NCBI RefSeq assembly: GCF_001888805.2
Contig: NZ_CP019113.1
Location: forward strand, 1,364,001-1,428,000
Length of the DNA: 64,000 bases
Source of the DNA: Enterobacter sp. SA187
GTDB lineage: Bacteria; Pseudomonadota; Gammaproteobacteria; Enterobacterales; Enterobacteriaceae
Direction: 5' to 3'
The position numbers and the translations under genes are program-made. Numbering within the stretch: the stretch's first letter is position 1; the number at the start of each line of letters is the position of its first letter. The notes below the pieces were generated by a model. That model did no database searches. It was not told the origin of the DNA and was given only the letters and a program-made list of their open reading frames with translations. Of this stretch, positions 7,524-16,743 are shown piece after piece.

Positions 7524-9932
7524 ATGAAAAGAAAACTTTCCTGGATGTGCGCAGTGGTAATGGGATTAAGTGCATACCCCTATGCAATGACGATGGCGGC
7601 GCCTGCCAGTCCGGCGGCTACGGCTGCGCCCGTGGTGCCGACGGTAACGCCTGCAACACAAGGGGCCGCCACGCCGGCGCCGACGCAGCCGGAATCCATG
7701 ATGCCCGTGACGCCGGTCGAAGCACAGACCACCCCGGTGGGTCAGGTCATGCCGGGCGTAAACGGGGCAAATGCGCCGATTGTCGCCGATAATGCGCCAA
7801 CCCGCGACGTTACCCTGACTTTTGCGCAGATCGCGCCGCCGCCGGGCAGCATGATCCTGCGCGGCGTCAATCCGGACGGCGGCATTGAATTCGGAATGCG
7901 CAGCGACGAAGTGGTGTCGAAAGCGGTGCTGAATCTGGAATACACGCCATCGCCGTCATTGCTGCCCGTGCAGTCGCAGCTGAAGGTCTATCTGAATGAT
8001 GAGCTGATGGGCGTTTTGCCGGTCACCAAAGAACAGCTGGGTAAAAAGACGCAGGCGCAGGTCGCCGTCGATCCGCTCTATATCACCGATTTTAACCGTG
8101 TGCGGCTGGAGTTTGTCGGCCATTACCGCGATGTGTGTGAAAACCCGGCCAGCAGCACCCTGTGGATGGATATCGGCCGCAACAGTTCACTGGCGATGAC
8201 CTACCAGAAGCTGACGCTGAAAAATGACTTGTCCTCTTTCCCGGTGCCCTTCTTCGATCCGCGCGACAACCGTCCGCTGAACCTGCCGATGGTCTTCGCT
8301 GGCGTCCCGGCGCTGGCGCAGCAACAGGCGGCGAGTATTGTCGCATCATGGTTCGGCACCCGCACCGGCTGGCGCGGCCAGCAGTTCCCGGTCTCTTATG
8401 ACGCGCTGCCGGACAGCAATGCCATTGTCTTCGCCACCAACGACAAACGTCCGGCATTCCTGCGTGATGTGCCGCCGGTGACCGCGCCGACCGTGATGAT
8501 GATGAACCACCCGACTAACCCGTTCATGAAAGTGCTGGTGGTGTTCGGGCGCGATGACAAAGACATCCTGCAGGCGGCGAAGGGCATTGCCCAGGGCAAC
8601 CTGCTGTTCCGTGGCGACCGCGTGGTGGTGGACGAGGTGAAACCGCTGCTGGCGCGTAAACCTTACGATGCGCCTAACTGGGTGCGTACCGACCGGGCAA
8701 TCACCTTTAGCGAGCTGAAAACCTATGAGGAGCAGTTGCAGGCCACCGGCTTACAGCCCGCCTCCATCAACGTGGCGATGAATCTGCCGCCGGATCTTTA
8801 TCTGTTGCGCAGCAGCGGCATTGATATGAACCTCAATTACCGTTACACCGCGCCACCGACGAAAGATAACTCGCGCATGGATATCAGCCTGAACAACCAG
8901 TTCCTGCAATCCTTCAGTCTGACCAGCAGCCAGGATACTAACCGTCTGCTGCTGCGGCTGCCGGTGCTACAGGGTCTGCTGGATGGTAAAACTGAAGTGT
9001 CTATTCCGGCGCTGAAACTGGGCGCGCTGAACCAGCTGCGCTTCGACTTCCAGTACATGAACCCGATGCCGGGCGGTACGATCGAAAACTGTATCACCTT
9101 CCAGCCGGTGCAAAACCGTGTGGTGATCGGCGACGACTCCACCATTGATTTCTCGAAGTATTATCACTTTATCGCCATGCCGGATCTGCGCGCCTTTGCC
9201 AATGCGGGCTTCCCGTTCAGCCGGATGGCGGATCTCTCTGATACTCTGGTGGTGCTGCCCGCGCAGCCAACGGCGGCTCAGCTCACCACGCTGCTGGATT
9301 CCATGGGCGGCATCGGAGCGCAAACCGGTTTCCCGGCGGTGAACGTCACCCTGACCAACGATGGTAATCAGCTGGCGAATAAAGATGCCGATATCCTGAT
9401 CATCGGCACCTTACCGGAAAAACTGAAAAACGATGAACGTATCGACTTGCTGGTGCAGGCCACGCAAAGCTGGGTGAAAACGCCGCAGCGCCAGACAGAC
9501 TTCCCGGCCATTGTGCCGGACGTCAATGACCGCCAGGCCGACACGCAGACTGCCGTCAGCTCCAGCGGCCCGATGGCGGCGATCGTCGGCTTCCAGTCGC
9601 CCTATAACGATCAGCGCAGCGTGGTGGCCCTGCTGGCGGACAGCCCGCGCGGCTACAGCCTGCTGAACGAGGCGATGAACGACAGCGGCAAGCGCGCCGC
9701 CATGTACGGCTCGGTGACGGTGATCCGCGAATCGGGCGTGAACGGCCTGCGGGTGGGTGATATCTATTATGTGGGTCATCTGCCGTGGTTTGAACGCATC
9801 TGGTATGCGCTCTCAAACCATCCGATCCTGCTGGCGGTGCTGGCGGCAGTGAGCGTCGTGTTGCTGGCCTGGGTGCTGTGGCGTCTGCTGCGCATCATCA
9901 GCCGTCGTCGTCTTGATGGCGACCATGAATAA
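7524..9932 (+). CDS. bcsB: Cellulose synthase regulatory subunit BcsB
   Basis: An 802-residue periplasmic protein anchored by one C-terminal membrane helix (about residues 765-790, HPILLAVLAAVSVVLLAWVL). It partners BcsA and guides the growing glucan across the periplasm. A signal peptide ends near residue 25. Residues 26-85 are a low-complexity A/P/T segment about 20 residues longer than in E. coli (779 residues); from SRDV/TRDVTLTFAQIAPPPGS onward the proteins align closely. No strong Shine-Dalgarno sequence precedes the ATG, which fits coupled translation after bcsA. bcsC follows after 21 bp with no room for bcsZ. Confidence 0.96.
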   Translation: MKRKLSWMCAVVMGLSAYPYAMTMAAPASPAATAAPVVPTVTPATQGAATPAPTQPESMMPVTPVEAQTTPVGQVMPGVNGANAPIVADNAPTRDVTLTFAQIAPPPGSMILRGVNPDGGIEFGMRSDEVVSKAVLNLEYTPSPSLLPVQSQLKVYLNDELMGVLPVTKEQLGKKTQAQVAVDPLYITDFNRVRLEFVGHYRDVCENPASSTLWMDIGRNSSLAMTYQKLTLKNDLSSFPVPFFDPRDNRPLNLPMVFAGVPALAQQQAASIVASWFGTRTGWRGQQFPVSYDALPDSNAIVFATNDKRPAFLRDVPPVTAPTVMMMNHPTNPFMKVLVVFGRDDKDILQAAKGIAQGNLLFRGDRVVVDEVKPLLARKPYDAPNWVRTDRAITFSELKTYEEQLQATGLQPASINVAMNLPPDLYLLRSSGIDMNLNYRYTAPPTKDNSRMDISLNNQFLQSFSLTSSQDTNRLLLRLPVLQGLLDGKTEVSIPALKLGALNQLRFDFQYMNPMPGGTIENCITFQPVQNRVVIGDDSTIDFSKYYHFIAMPDLRAFANAGFPFSRMADLSDTLVVLPAQPTAAQLTTLLDSMGGIGAQTGFPAVNVTLTNDGNQLANKDADILIIGTLPEKLKNDERIDLLVQATQSWVKTPQRQTDFPAIVPDVNDRQADTQTAVSSSGPMAAIVGFQSPYNDQRSVVALLADSPRGYSLLNEAMNDSGKRAAMYGSVTVIRESGVNGLRVGDIYYVGHLPWFERIWYALSNHPILLAVLAAVSVVLLAWVLWRLLRIISRRRLDGDHE

Positions 9933-9953
9933 ATTGCGATACCGGGGTCCGTC

Positions 9954-12900
9954 ATGCGCAGGTTAACGCTACGTTTTATCGCCTTATCGCTCGGCTTCTC
10001 GGCGATGCCGCTTGTGCATGCCGCGCCGGATGCGCAACAGCAACTGCTGGAACAGGTGCAACTGGGGGAGGCGACAAAACGGGAAGATCTGGTGCGCCAG
10101 TCGCTCTACCGGCTGGAGCTGATCGATCCGGCAAACCCGGACGTTATCGCCGCGCGCTTCCGTTATTTGCTGCGCCAGGGCGACACCGCGGGCGCGCAAA
10201 AACAGCTCGACAGGCTACAGGAACTGGCGCCGGACTCCGGCGCGCTGCGCGATTCCCGCAATATCATGACGCTCTCCAGCCCGGAAGGGCGACAGGCGTT
10301 GCAGGAAGCGCGTTTGCAGGGCACCACCGGCCATACCCAGGAGGCGCTGGCTGCTTACGATAAGCTGTTTAACGGCCATCCGCCCACCGGCGATATTGCG
10401 CGGGAATACTGGGTGCTGGTAGCGAAAGTCCCCGCCCGGCGCAATGAAGCCATCAATCAGTTAAAAGCGCTTAACGCGCGGCGTCCGGGAGATGGCGAGC
10501 TGCAAAACGCCCTCGCGCAATTGCTGTTTGCCAGCAATCGCCCGGATGAAGGCTATGCGGTACTTCAGCAAATGGCGAAATCCGGCACCAGCCGCAATGC
10601 CGCCGCCGCTATCTGGTATCAGCAAATCAAAGATCTGCCCGTCAGCGACGCCAGCGTACAGGCGCTGCAACGTTTTCTGGCGCAGTTCAGCGAGGGCGAT
10701 AACGTCGATATGGCGCGTCAACAGCTGGCCGAACAGCAGCAGAAGCTGGCGGATCCGGCGTTTCGCGCCCGTGCTCAGGGGCTGGCGGCGGTGGATGCCG
10801 GGCAGGGTGGCAACGCCATTGCCGCTCTGCAACAGGCGGTCAGCGCCGACGCGAGCGACGGCGAAGCCACTGGCGCGCTGGGTCAGGCATACTCCCAGAA
10901 AGGCGATCGCGCCCGCGCGGTAGAGCAGCTGGAAAAAGCCATTGCGCTGGCGCCGCAAAGCAGCAACCGCAGTAAATGGGACAGTCTGTTGCAGACCAAC
11001 CGCTACTGGCTGCTGATCCAGCAGGGGGACGCGGCGCTGAAAGCGAATAATCCGGCCCAGGCGACGCGTTTTTATCAACAGGCGCAGCAGGTGGATAACA
11101 CTGACAGCTACGCGGTGCTGGGGCTGGGCGATGCTGCGCTGGCAAGAAAAGAGACTGACAGCGCCGAGCGCTACTATCAGCAGGCGCTGCGGATGGACAG
11201 CGAGAACAGTAACGCGGTACGCGGGCTGGCGAACCTTTACCGGGCGCAGTCGCCCGAGCGCGCTGAGGCCTTTATTCAGACGCTGAATGCCCGCCAGCGG
11301 CGCAGCATTGACGACATTGAACGCAGCATGACGGGCGACCGTCTGGCGCAGCAGGCCGAAACTCTGGAAAACCGCAGCGACTGGGCGCAGGCCGCTGAGG
11401 TGCAGCGTCAGCGCCTGGCGCTGGATCCGGGCAGCGTGTGGATCACCTACCGGCTGGCGAGCGATTTGCGTAACGCCGGGCAGCGCGCCCAGGGCGATGC
11501 GCAGATGCGCGATCTGGCGGCGAAAAAACCGAACGACGCCGAACAGGTTTACGCTTATGGCCTGTATCTCTCCGGCAATGAAGATCAGGGCATGGCGGCG
11601 CTGGCGCATCTCAACACGCTGCCGAAAAGCCAGTGGACGCCCAATATTCAGGAGCTGGCGGATCGCCTGCAACGGAATCAACTGCTGGCCCGCGCTAATC
11701 AGCTGCGCGACAGCGGCAATGAACCGGCAGCGATAGATCTGCTGAAGTCGCAGCCCGCGTCCACGCCCATTGATTTAACCCTGGCCGACTGGGCGCAACA
11801 GCGCGGCGATTACCCTGCCGCCAGCGCCTTATATAACGCTGTGCTGGCAAAAGAGCCGGATAATCTGGATGCCCGTCTGAGCCTGGCGGAAGTGGCCGTG
11901 GCGCAGCAAAACCCGATGGAAGCCCGCGCGCAGCTGGCGAAAATTTCCCCGTCAGCCACGCAGCCATTATCCATGAATACCGAGCGGCGTATGGCGCTGG
12001 TTGAGGCGCGACTGGGGAATACTCGTGAGGCGCAGCAGACCTTCGCCAGACTGGTGCCCCAGGCAAAATCCCAGCCGCCGTCGCAGGACAGCGCGCTGGT
12101 ACTACGTGATGCCGCCCGGCTTTCGCAGGCGACGGGTGAACCGCAGCAGGCGCTGGAAGGTTATAAAGATGCGATGGTCGCCGCCGGGATCGCCGCGGCA
12201 CGTCCGCAGGATAACGACACCTTTACCCGTCTGACGCGCAGCGATGAAAAAGATGACTGGCTTAAGCGCGGGGTGCGCAGCGATGCGGCAGAGCTGTATC
12301 GCCAGCAGGACGTGAACGTCACCCTGGATCATGATTATGGCCGCTCAGACGGGACGGGCGGTTATTCCGATCTGAAAATGCACACCACTATGTTGCAGGC
12401 CGACGCGCCGTTAGCCGACGGACGCATGTTCTTCCGCACCGATGTCATCGATATGGATGCCGGTTCTTTCAGCAAGAACAGCGACGGCCTGTATGATCCT
12501 AACTGGGGTACCTGCGGCGAGTTGGGCTGTGACAATATCGATAAAAAACAGAGCGACAGGGGCGTAAGCGTCGCGGTTGGCTGGCGTAATGACACCTGGG
12601 ACATGGACATCGGCACCACGCCGATGGGGTTTAATGTCGTTGATGTGGTGGGCGGGCTGAGTTACAGCAGCGATCTGGGGCCAGTCGGTTATACCCTGAA
12701 CCTGCATCGCCGCCCGATCTCCAGCTCATTGCTGGCCTTTGGCGGACAGAAGGACGCCAGAGGTTATCAATACGATCCGGACGATGAAGATAATAACCGG
12801 GGCGGCACCGGGAAAACCTGGGGCGGCGTGCGGGCCAGCGGCGGTGGCGTCAGTATGAGTTACGATCGCGGCGAAGCCCACGGCGTGTGGGCGAGTCTGA

Positions 12901-13478
12901 ATGCGGACACTCTGAACGGCAAAAACGTCGAGGATAACTGGCGCGTGCGCTGGATGACGGGCTATTACTACAAGCTTATCAATAAAGACAATGAGCGCAT
13001 GACCGTCGGCCTGAACAATATGATCTGGCATTACGACAAAGATCTGAGCGGTTATACGCTGGGTCAGGGCGGTTATTACAGCCCGCAGGAGTACGTCTCT
13101 TTTGCGGTGCCGGTGACCTGGCGCAAACGCACGGAAAACTGGTCATGGGAGCTGGGCGGCTCAGGCTCATGGTCCCACTCACGCACCAAAGCGCAGGCCA
13201 GTTATCCGCGCTTAAATCTCATCCCGGCAGAATTCCGGCAGGATGCCCGCGATGAGGGTAGCGAAGGCGGCAGCAGCCAGGGCTTCGGGTATACGGCCCA
13301 TGCGCTGGTGGAACGCCGTATTTCATCGAAATGGTCAATAGGCGCAGGTATTGATATTCAGCAGGCGAAAGATTATACCCCCAGTCACGGGATGATCTTT
13401 GTTCGCTACTCCGATGCGGGCTGGCAGGGCGATATGGATATGCCGCCGCAACCGCTGATGCCTTACGCTGACTGGTAA
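9954..13478 (+). CDS. bcsC: Cellulose export outer-membrane protein BcsC
   Basis: A 1174-residue protein with a signal peptide (cleavage after HAA, about residue 24). A long tetratricopeptide-repeat superhelix spans about residues 25-770 and a C-terminal 16-strand-type beta barrel about 790-1174, ending in PLMPYADW. The TPR part lies in the periplasm and the barrel is the cellulose exit pore. E. coli BcsC has 1157 residues and ends PLIPYADW. The barrel contains a DPDDEDNNRGGTG loop (near residue 940) longer than in E. coli. It is the last gene of the plus-strand bcs operon here. Confidence 0.96.
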   Translation: MRRLTLRFIALSLGFSAMPLVHAAPDAQQQLLEQVQLGEATKREDLVRQSLYRLELIDPANPDVIAARFRYLLRQGDTAGAQKQLDRLQELAPDSGALRDSRNIMTLSSPEGRQALQEARLQGTTGHTQEALAAYDKLFNGHPPTGDIAREYWVLVAKVPARRNEAINQLKALNARRPGDGELQNALAQLLFASNRPDEGYAVLQQMAKSGTSRNAAAAIWYQQIKDLPVSDASVQALQRFLAQFSEGDNVDMARQQLAEQQQKLADPAFRARAQGLAAVDAGQGGNAIAALQQAVSADASDGEATGALGQAYSQKGDRARAVEQLEKAIALAPQSSNRSKWDSLLQTNRYWLLIQQGDAALKANNPAQATRFYQQAQQVDNTDSYAVLGLGDAALARKETDSAERYYQQALRMDSENSNAVRGLANLYRAQSPERAEAFIQTLNARQRRSIDDIERSMTGDRLAQQAETLENRSDWAQAAEVQRQRLALDPGSVWITYRLASDLRNAGQRAQGDAQMRDLAAKKPNDAEQVYAYGLYLSGNEDQGMAALAHLNTLPKSQWTPNIQELADRLQRNQLLARANQLRDSGNEPAAIDLLKSQPASTPIDLTLADWAQQRGDYPAASALYNAVLAKEPDNLDARLSLAEVAVAQQNPMEARAQLAKISPSATQPLSMNTERRMALVEARLGNTREAQQTFARLVPQAKSQPPSQDSALVLRDAARLSQATGEPQQALEGYKDAMVAAGIAAARPQDNDTFTRLTRSDEKDDWLKRGVRSDAAELYRQQDVNVTLDHDYGRSDGTGGYSDLKMHTTMLQADAPLADGRMFFRTDVIDMDAGSFSKNSDGLYDPNWGTCGELGCDNIDKKQSDRGVSVAVGWRNDTWDMDIGTTPMGFNVVDVVGGLSYSSDLGPVGYTLNLHRRPISSSLLAFGGQKDARGYQYDPDDEDNNRGGTGKTWGGVRASGGGVSMSYDRGEAHGVWASLNADTLNGKNVEDNWRVRWMTGYYYKLINKDNERMTVGLNNMIWHYDKDLSGYTLGQGGYYSPQEYVSFAVPVTWRKRTENWSWELGGSGSWSHSRTKAQASYPRLNLIPAEFRQDARDEGSEGGSSQGFGYTAHALVERRISSKWSIGAGIDIQQAKDYTPSHGMIFVRYSDAGWQGDMDMPPQPLMPYADW

Positions 13479-13537
13479 CGGGAATCTAGAATTATCTTAT
13501 ATCCCCCGGACAGTCTCTTAATGATGCCGCTATAGGG

Positions 13538-13543
13538 TATACT
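13538..13543 (+). promoter_or_regulatory. Possible -10 box for pdeK
   Basis: TATACT lies 62 bp before the proposed pdeK start in the 126 bp gap after bcsC. The matching -35 (TCTTAA at 13516-13521, 16 bp spacer) is poor, so the promoter is only a suggestion. Confidence 0.35.
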
Positions 13544-13604
13544 CTGGCGGCGGTAAGGTAACAGCAGGTTACTTTTCGTGTTAAGGGTATTCCGGAGAAA
13601 CAAT

Positions 13605-15113
13605 TTGCGCGTCAGCCGTTCATTAACCATAAAACAAATGGCGATGGTGTCAGCCGTCTCTATGCTGTTTGTGTTCATTTTTTGCGTCATTTTGCTCTTT
13701 CATTTTGTGCAGCAAAACCGCTATAACACAGCCACGCAGCTGGAAAGCATTGCCCGCTCGGTGCGCGAGCCACTCTCATCCGCCATTCTGAAAGGCGATA
13801 TTGTTGACGCGGAAACCATCCTGAAAGGCATTCAGCCTGCGGGCGTGGTCAGCCGTGCCGACGTAGTGCTGCCCAACCAGTTCCAGGCGCTGCGCATGCG
13901 CTTTATTCCTGAACGCCCGGTGCCGGTGACCATTACCCGTTTGTTTGAACTGCCGGTACAGATTTCCCTGCCTATTTATTCCCTGCAACGCCCGGCGAAT
14001 CCCCAGCCGCTGGCGTATCTGGTGCTACAGGCGGATTCGTACCGCATGTATAAGTTCGTAATGAGCGCGCTGTCGACGTTTGTGACGGCTTACTTACTGC
14101 TTACGCTGATGATCACCGTGGCTATCACCTGGTGTATTAACCGTCTGATCGTTCATCCGCTGCGCCGTATCGCTCGTGAACTTAACGATCTGCCCCAGCA
14201 TGAGTTGCCAGGGCATCAACTGGCGCTGCCGCGTCATCACCATGATGATGAAATCGGCATGCTGGTGCGCAGCTATAACCGCCATCAGCAGCTGGCCTTG
14301 CCGCATCACGACGACGCGCGCTATCCGGTCGCTGGATCGGCGCATAAAGCGATTCTTACCGCACTGGATAATCACCAGTACACCATCTGGCTGCAACCGC
14401 AGGTAAATCTGGCGACCGGTACCCTGCTGGGGGCGGAAGCGCTGCTGCGCGTGCGCCAGCCGGACGGCAGCTGGACGCTGCCGGAAGGGCTTATCGAGCA
14501 TATCGAAAATACCGGTCTGATGGTGACTGTCGGTTACCGGGTGCTGGAAGCGGCCTGTCGCCAGCTGGCGGCCTGGCAGGGGCGCGGTATTATGCTGCCG
14601 CTGTCGGTGAACCTTTCGGCGCTGCAACTGATGCATCACGCGATGGTGCCGGATCTGCTGGCGCTGTTAAGCCGCTATCGTATTGCGCCGGGTACGCTCA
14701 TCCTGGAAGTGACCGAAAGCCGCCGTATCGACGATCCGCAGACGGCGGTGGGGATTTTACGCCCGCTGCGTAACGCCGGAGTGCGTATCGCGCTGGATGA
14801 TTTTGGGATGGGCTACGCGGGCCTGCGTCAGCTGCACCATATGAAATCGTTGCCGGTGGATCTGTTGAAGGTGGATAAAACCTTTGTGGAAGGGCTGCCG
14901 GACGATAACAGTATGGTGTCGGCGATTATCCATATGGCGAACAGCCTGGATCTGGAGATCATTGCCGAAGGCGTGGAAACCGACGCTCAGCGCGAGTGGC
15001 TTGCCGCCGCTGGCGTGACCATGGCGCAGGGATTTTTATTCGCCCGCGCCATGCCGCCGGACGCCTTTGAGGCGCGCTATTTTTCCGCCTCGCCGGAAGA
15101 TGAAAAAGAATAG
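13605..15113 (+). CDS. pdeK: c-di-GMP phosphodiesterase PdeK, shortened form without GGDEF region
   Basis: A membrane EAL-domain protein orthologous to E. coli PdeK (YhjK/HmsP-like). I place the start at TTG 13605, giving MRVSRSLTIKQM as in E. coli and a GGAG 7 nt upstream; a GTG at 13578 would add nine residues. The 502-residue product has a membrane helix at about 10-35, a periplasmic sensor part, a second helix at about 155-180, a HAMP-like segment ending in DEIGMLVRSYN, then directly the EAL domain. EAL signature residues are all present: EALLR, LEVTES, LDDFGMGYAG, KVDKTFV and AEGVE. E. coli PdeK has about 649 residues, with a degenerate GGDEF domain between HAMP and EAL that is missing here in frame. 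Confidence 0.9.
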   Translation: MRVSRSLTIKQMAMVSAVSMLFVFIFCVILLFHFVQQNRYNTATQLESIARSVREPLSSAILKGDIVDAETILKGIQPAGVVSRADVVLPNQFQALRMRFIPERPVPVTITRLFELPVQISLPIYSLQRPANPQPLAYLVLQADSYRMYKFVMSALSTFVTAYLLLTLMITVAITWCINRLIVHPLRRIARELNDLPQHELPGHQLALPRHHHDDEIGMLVRSYNRHQQLALPHHDDARYPVAGSAHKAILTALDNHQYTIWLQPQVNLATGTLLGAEALLRVRQPDGSWTLPEGLIEHIENTGLMVTVGYRVLEAACRQLAAWQGRGIMLPLSVNLSALQLMHHAMVPDLLALLSRYRIAPGTLILEVTESRRIDDPQTAVGILRPLRNAGVRIALDDFGMGYAGLRQLHHMKSLPVDLLKVDKTFVEGLPDDNSMVSAIIHMANSLDLEIIAEGVETDAQREWLAAAGVTMAQGFLFARAMPPDAFEARYFSASPEDEKE

Positions 15114-15210
15114 TCTGTTTTACACTTGTGCGAGTCAGCTCAAATTTCTTAACATTATTGTTTCAAATTTGAAGTAAGTTTATTTCTGTCATGTTTATCG
15201 GGTGTTATTT

Positions 15211-15254
15211 TAAAGCCGCAGGCAAACCTAAACCCTACAAGGCCTGTGGTTTTT
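15211..15254 (+). terminator. Terminator-like hairpin in the dctA leader
   Basis: CCGCAGGC (15216-15223) can pair with GCCTGTGG (15242-15249), one pair being G-U, and the stem can extend by A-U pairs into the T-run at 15250-15254. It ends 16 nt before the dctA start codon. It may be an attenuator or merely structure near the ribosome binding site; I cannot tell which. Confidence 0.35.
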
Positions 15255-15270
15255 ACTTCAAGGACACCCT

Positions 15271-16557
15271 ATGAAAACCTCACTGTTTAAAAGCCTCTAT
15301 TTTCAGGTCCTGACCGCCATCGCCATCGGTATTTTGCTCGGCCATTTTTATCCGGAAATCGGCGCGCAAATGAAGCCCTTTGGCGATGCCTTCGTAAAAC
15401 TGATTAAAATGATCATCGCCCCCGTCATCTTCTGTACGGTGGTCACCGGCATCGCTGGCATGGAAAGCATGAAGGCGGTTGGCCGTACCGGCGCGGTGGC
15501 GCTGCTGTACTTCGAAATCGTCAGCACAGTGGCGCTGATTATTGGCCTGATTATCGTTAACGTGGTACAGCCTGGCGCGGGCATGAACGTCGATCCGGCG
15601 TCCCTTGATGCTAAAGCGGTGGCGGTCTATGCCGAACAGGCGCAGCAGCAGGGCATCATCCCCTTCCTTCTTGATATTATTCCCGGCAGCGTTATAGGCG
15701 CGTTCGCCAGCGGCAATATCCTCCAGGTGCTGCTGTTCGCAGTGCTGTTTGGTTTTGCGCTGCACCGTCTGGGCCACAAAGGCCAGCTGATTTTCAACGT
15801 GATCGAAAGCTTCTCGCAGGTCATTTTCGGCATCATCAATATGATCATGCGTCTGGCCCCCATTGGCGCCTTTGGCGCGATGGCCTTTACCATCGGTAAA
15901 TACGGGGTCGGTACGCTGGTGCAGCTGGGCCAGCTCATCGCCTGCTTCTATATCACCTGTATCCTGTTTGTGGTGGTGGTGCTCGGCTCTATTGCCCGCG
16001 CCACGGGCTTCAGCATTTTCAAATTTATCCGTTATATCCGCGAAGAACTGCTGATCGTGCTCGGCACCTCGTCGTCAGAATCGGTGCTGCCGCGTATGCT
16101 GGATAAAATGGAAAAGCTGGGCTGCAAAAAGTCGGTGGTGGGGCTGGTTATCCCGACGGGCTATTCCTTTAACCTCGACGGCACCTCTATTTATCTGACC
16201 ATGGCGGCGGTATTTATCGCCCAGGCGACGAACAGCCATATGGATATTTTCCATCAGATCACCCTGCTGGTGGTGCTGCTGCTGTCGTCGAAAGGCGCGG
16301 CGGGAGTCACGGGCAGCGGCTTTATCGTGCTGGCGGCAACCATTTCGGCGGTCGGGCATTTACCGGTAGCCGGGCTGGCGTTGATCCTCGGCATCGACCG
16401 CTTTATGTCTGAAGCCCGTGCGCTGACCAACCTGGTGGGTAACGGCGTGGCCACTGTGGTGGTGGCAAAATGGGTTAAACAGCTTGATGAAAAACAGCTG
16501 ACGGATGTGCTCAATAAGCGTGCGCCGGACGGCAAATCGCAAAAAATCTCCTCATAA
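15271..16557 (+). CDS. dctA: C4-dicarboxylate transporter DctA
   Basis: A 428-residue inner-membrane symporter, the same length as E. coli DctA, importing succinate, fumarate, malate and related acids with protons or sodium under aerobic conditions. Family signatures of the DAACS/glutamate-transporter fold are visible: the serine-rich hairpin GTSSSESVLPRMLDKME (about residues 268-284), GYSFNLDGTSIYLTMA, and a second hairpin SSKGAAGVTGSGF. The start has AAGGACACCCT upstream. A 157 bp leader/promoter region separates it from pdeK. The order pdeK-dctA-yhjJ-kdgK-pdeH matches E. coli. Confidence 0.96.
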   Translation: MKTSLFKSLYFQVLTAIAIGILLGHFYPEIGAQMKPFGDAFVKLIKMIIAPVIFCTVVTGIAGMESMKAVGRTGAVALLYFEIVSTVALIIGLIIVNVVQPGAGMNVDPASLDAKAVAVYAEQAQQQGIIPFLLDIIPGSVIGAFASGNILQVLLFAVLFGFALHRLGHKGQLIFNVIESFSQVIFGIINMIMRLAPIGAFGAMAFTIGKYGVGTLVQLGQLIACFYITCILFVVVVLGSIARATGFSIFKFIRYIREELLIVLGTSSSESVLPRMLDKMEKLGCKKSVVGLVIPTGYSFNLDGTSIYLTMAAVFIAQATNSHMDIFHQITLLVVLLLSSKGAAGVTGSGFIVLAATISAVGHLPVAGLALILGIDRFMSEARALTNLVGNGVATVVVAKWVKQLDEKQLTDVLNKRAPDGKSQKISS

Positions 16558-16570
16558 TTTCGCCACTTAG

Positions 16571-16602
16571 ACCCGTCGTCCCTTGTGGGGCGGCGGGCTC
16601 CT
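16571..16602 (+). terminator. Putative dctA terminator hairpin
   Basis: CCCGTCGTCCC and GGGGCGGCGGG pair across a TTGT loop, using G-U pairs, shortly after the dctA stop. No T-run follows, so termination efficiency is uncertain. Confidence 0.4.
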
Positions 16603-16743
16603 GCGCATAATTACCCAAAATTTCACTTCCCGGCGTGACGTTTCGCTTTTTACGCTGTCTAACACGAAGTGTTTAGTCGTCATCTCTTAGACTGCCCGGC
16701 AATGAGGCGGTCATTTAACCAGGAATGTTGATCAGGGGTTCAC

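Noticed and set aside
10461..11681. A 406-codon open frame antisense to bcsC
   Set aside because: It lies wholly within the well-supported bcsC TPR region, with a composition typical of reverse-frame reading of GC-rich repeats and no recognisable domain.
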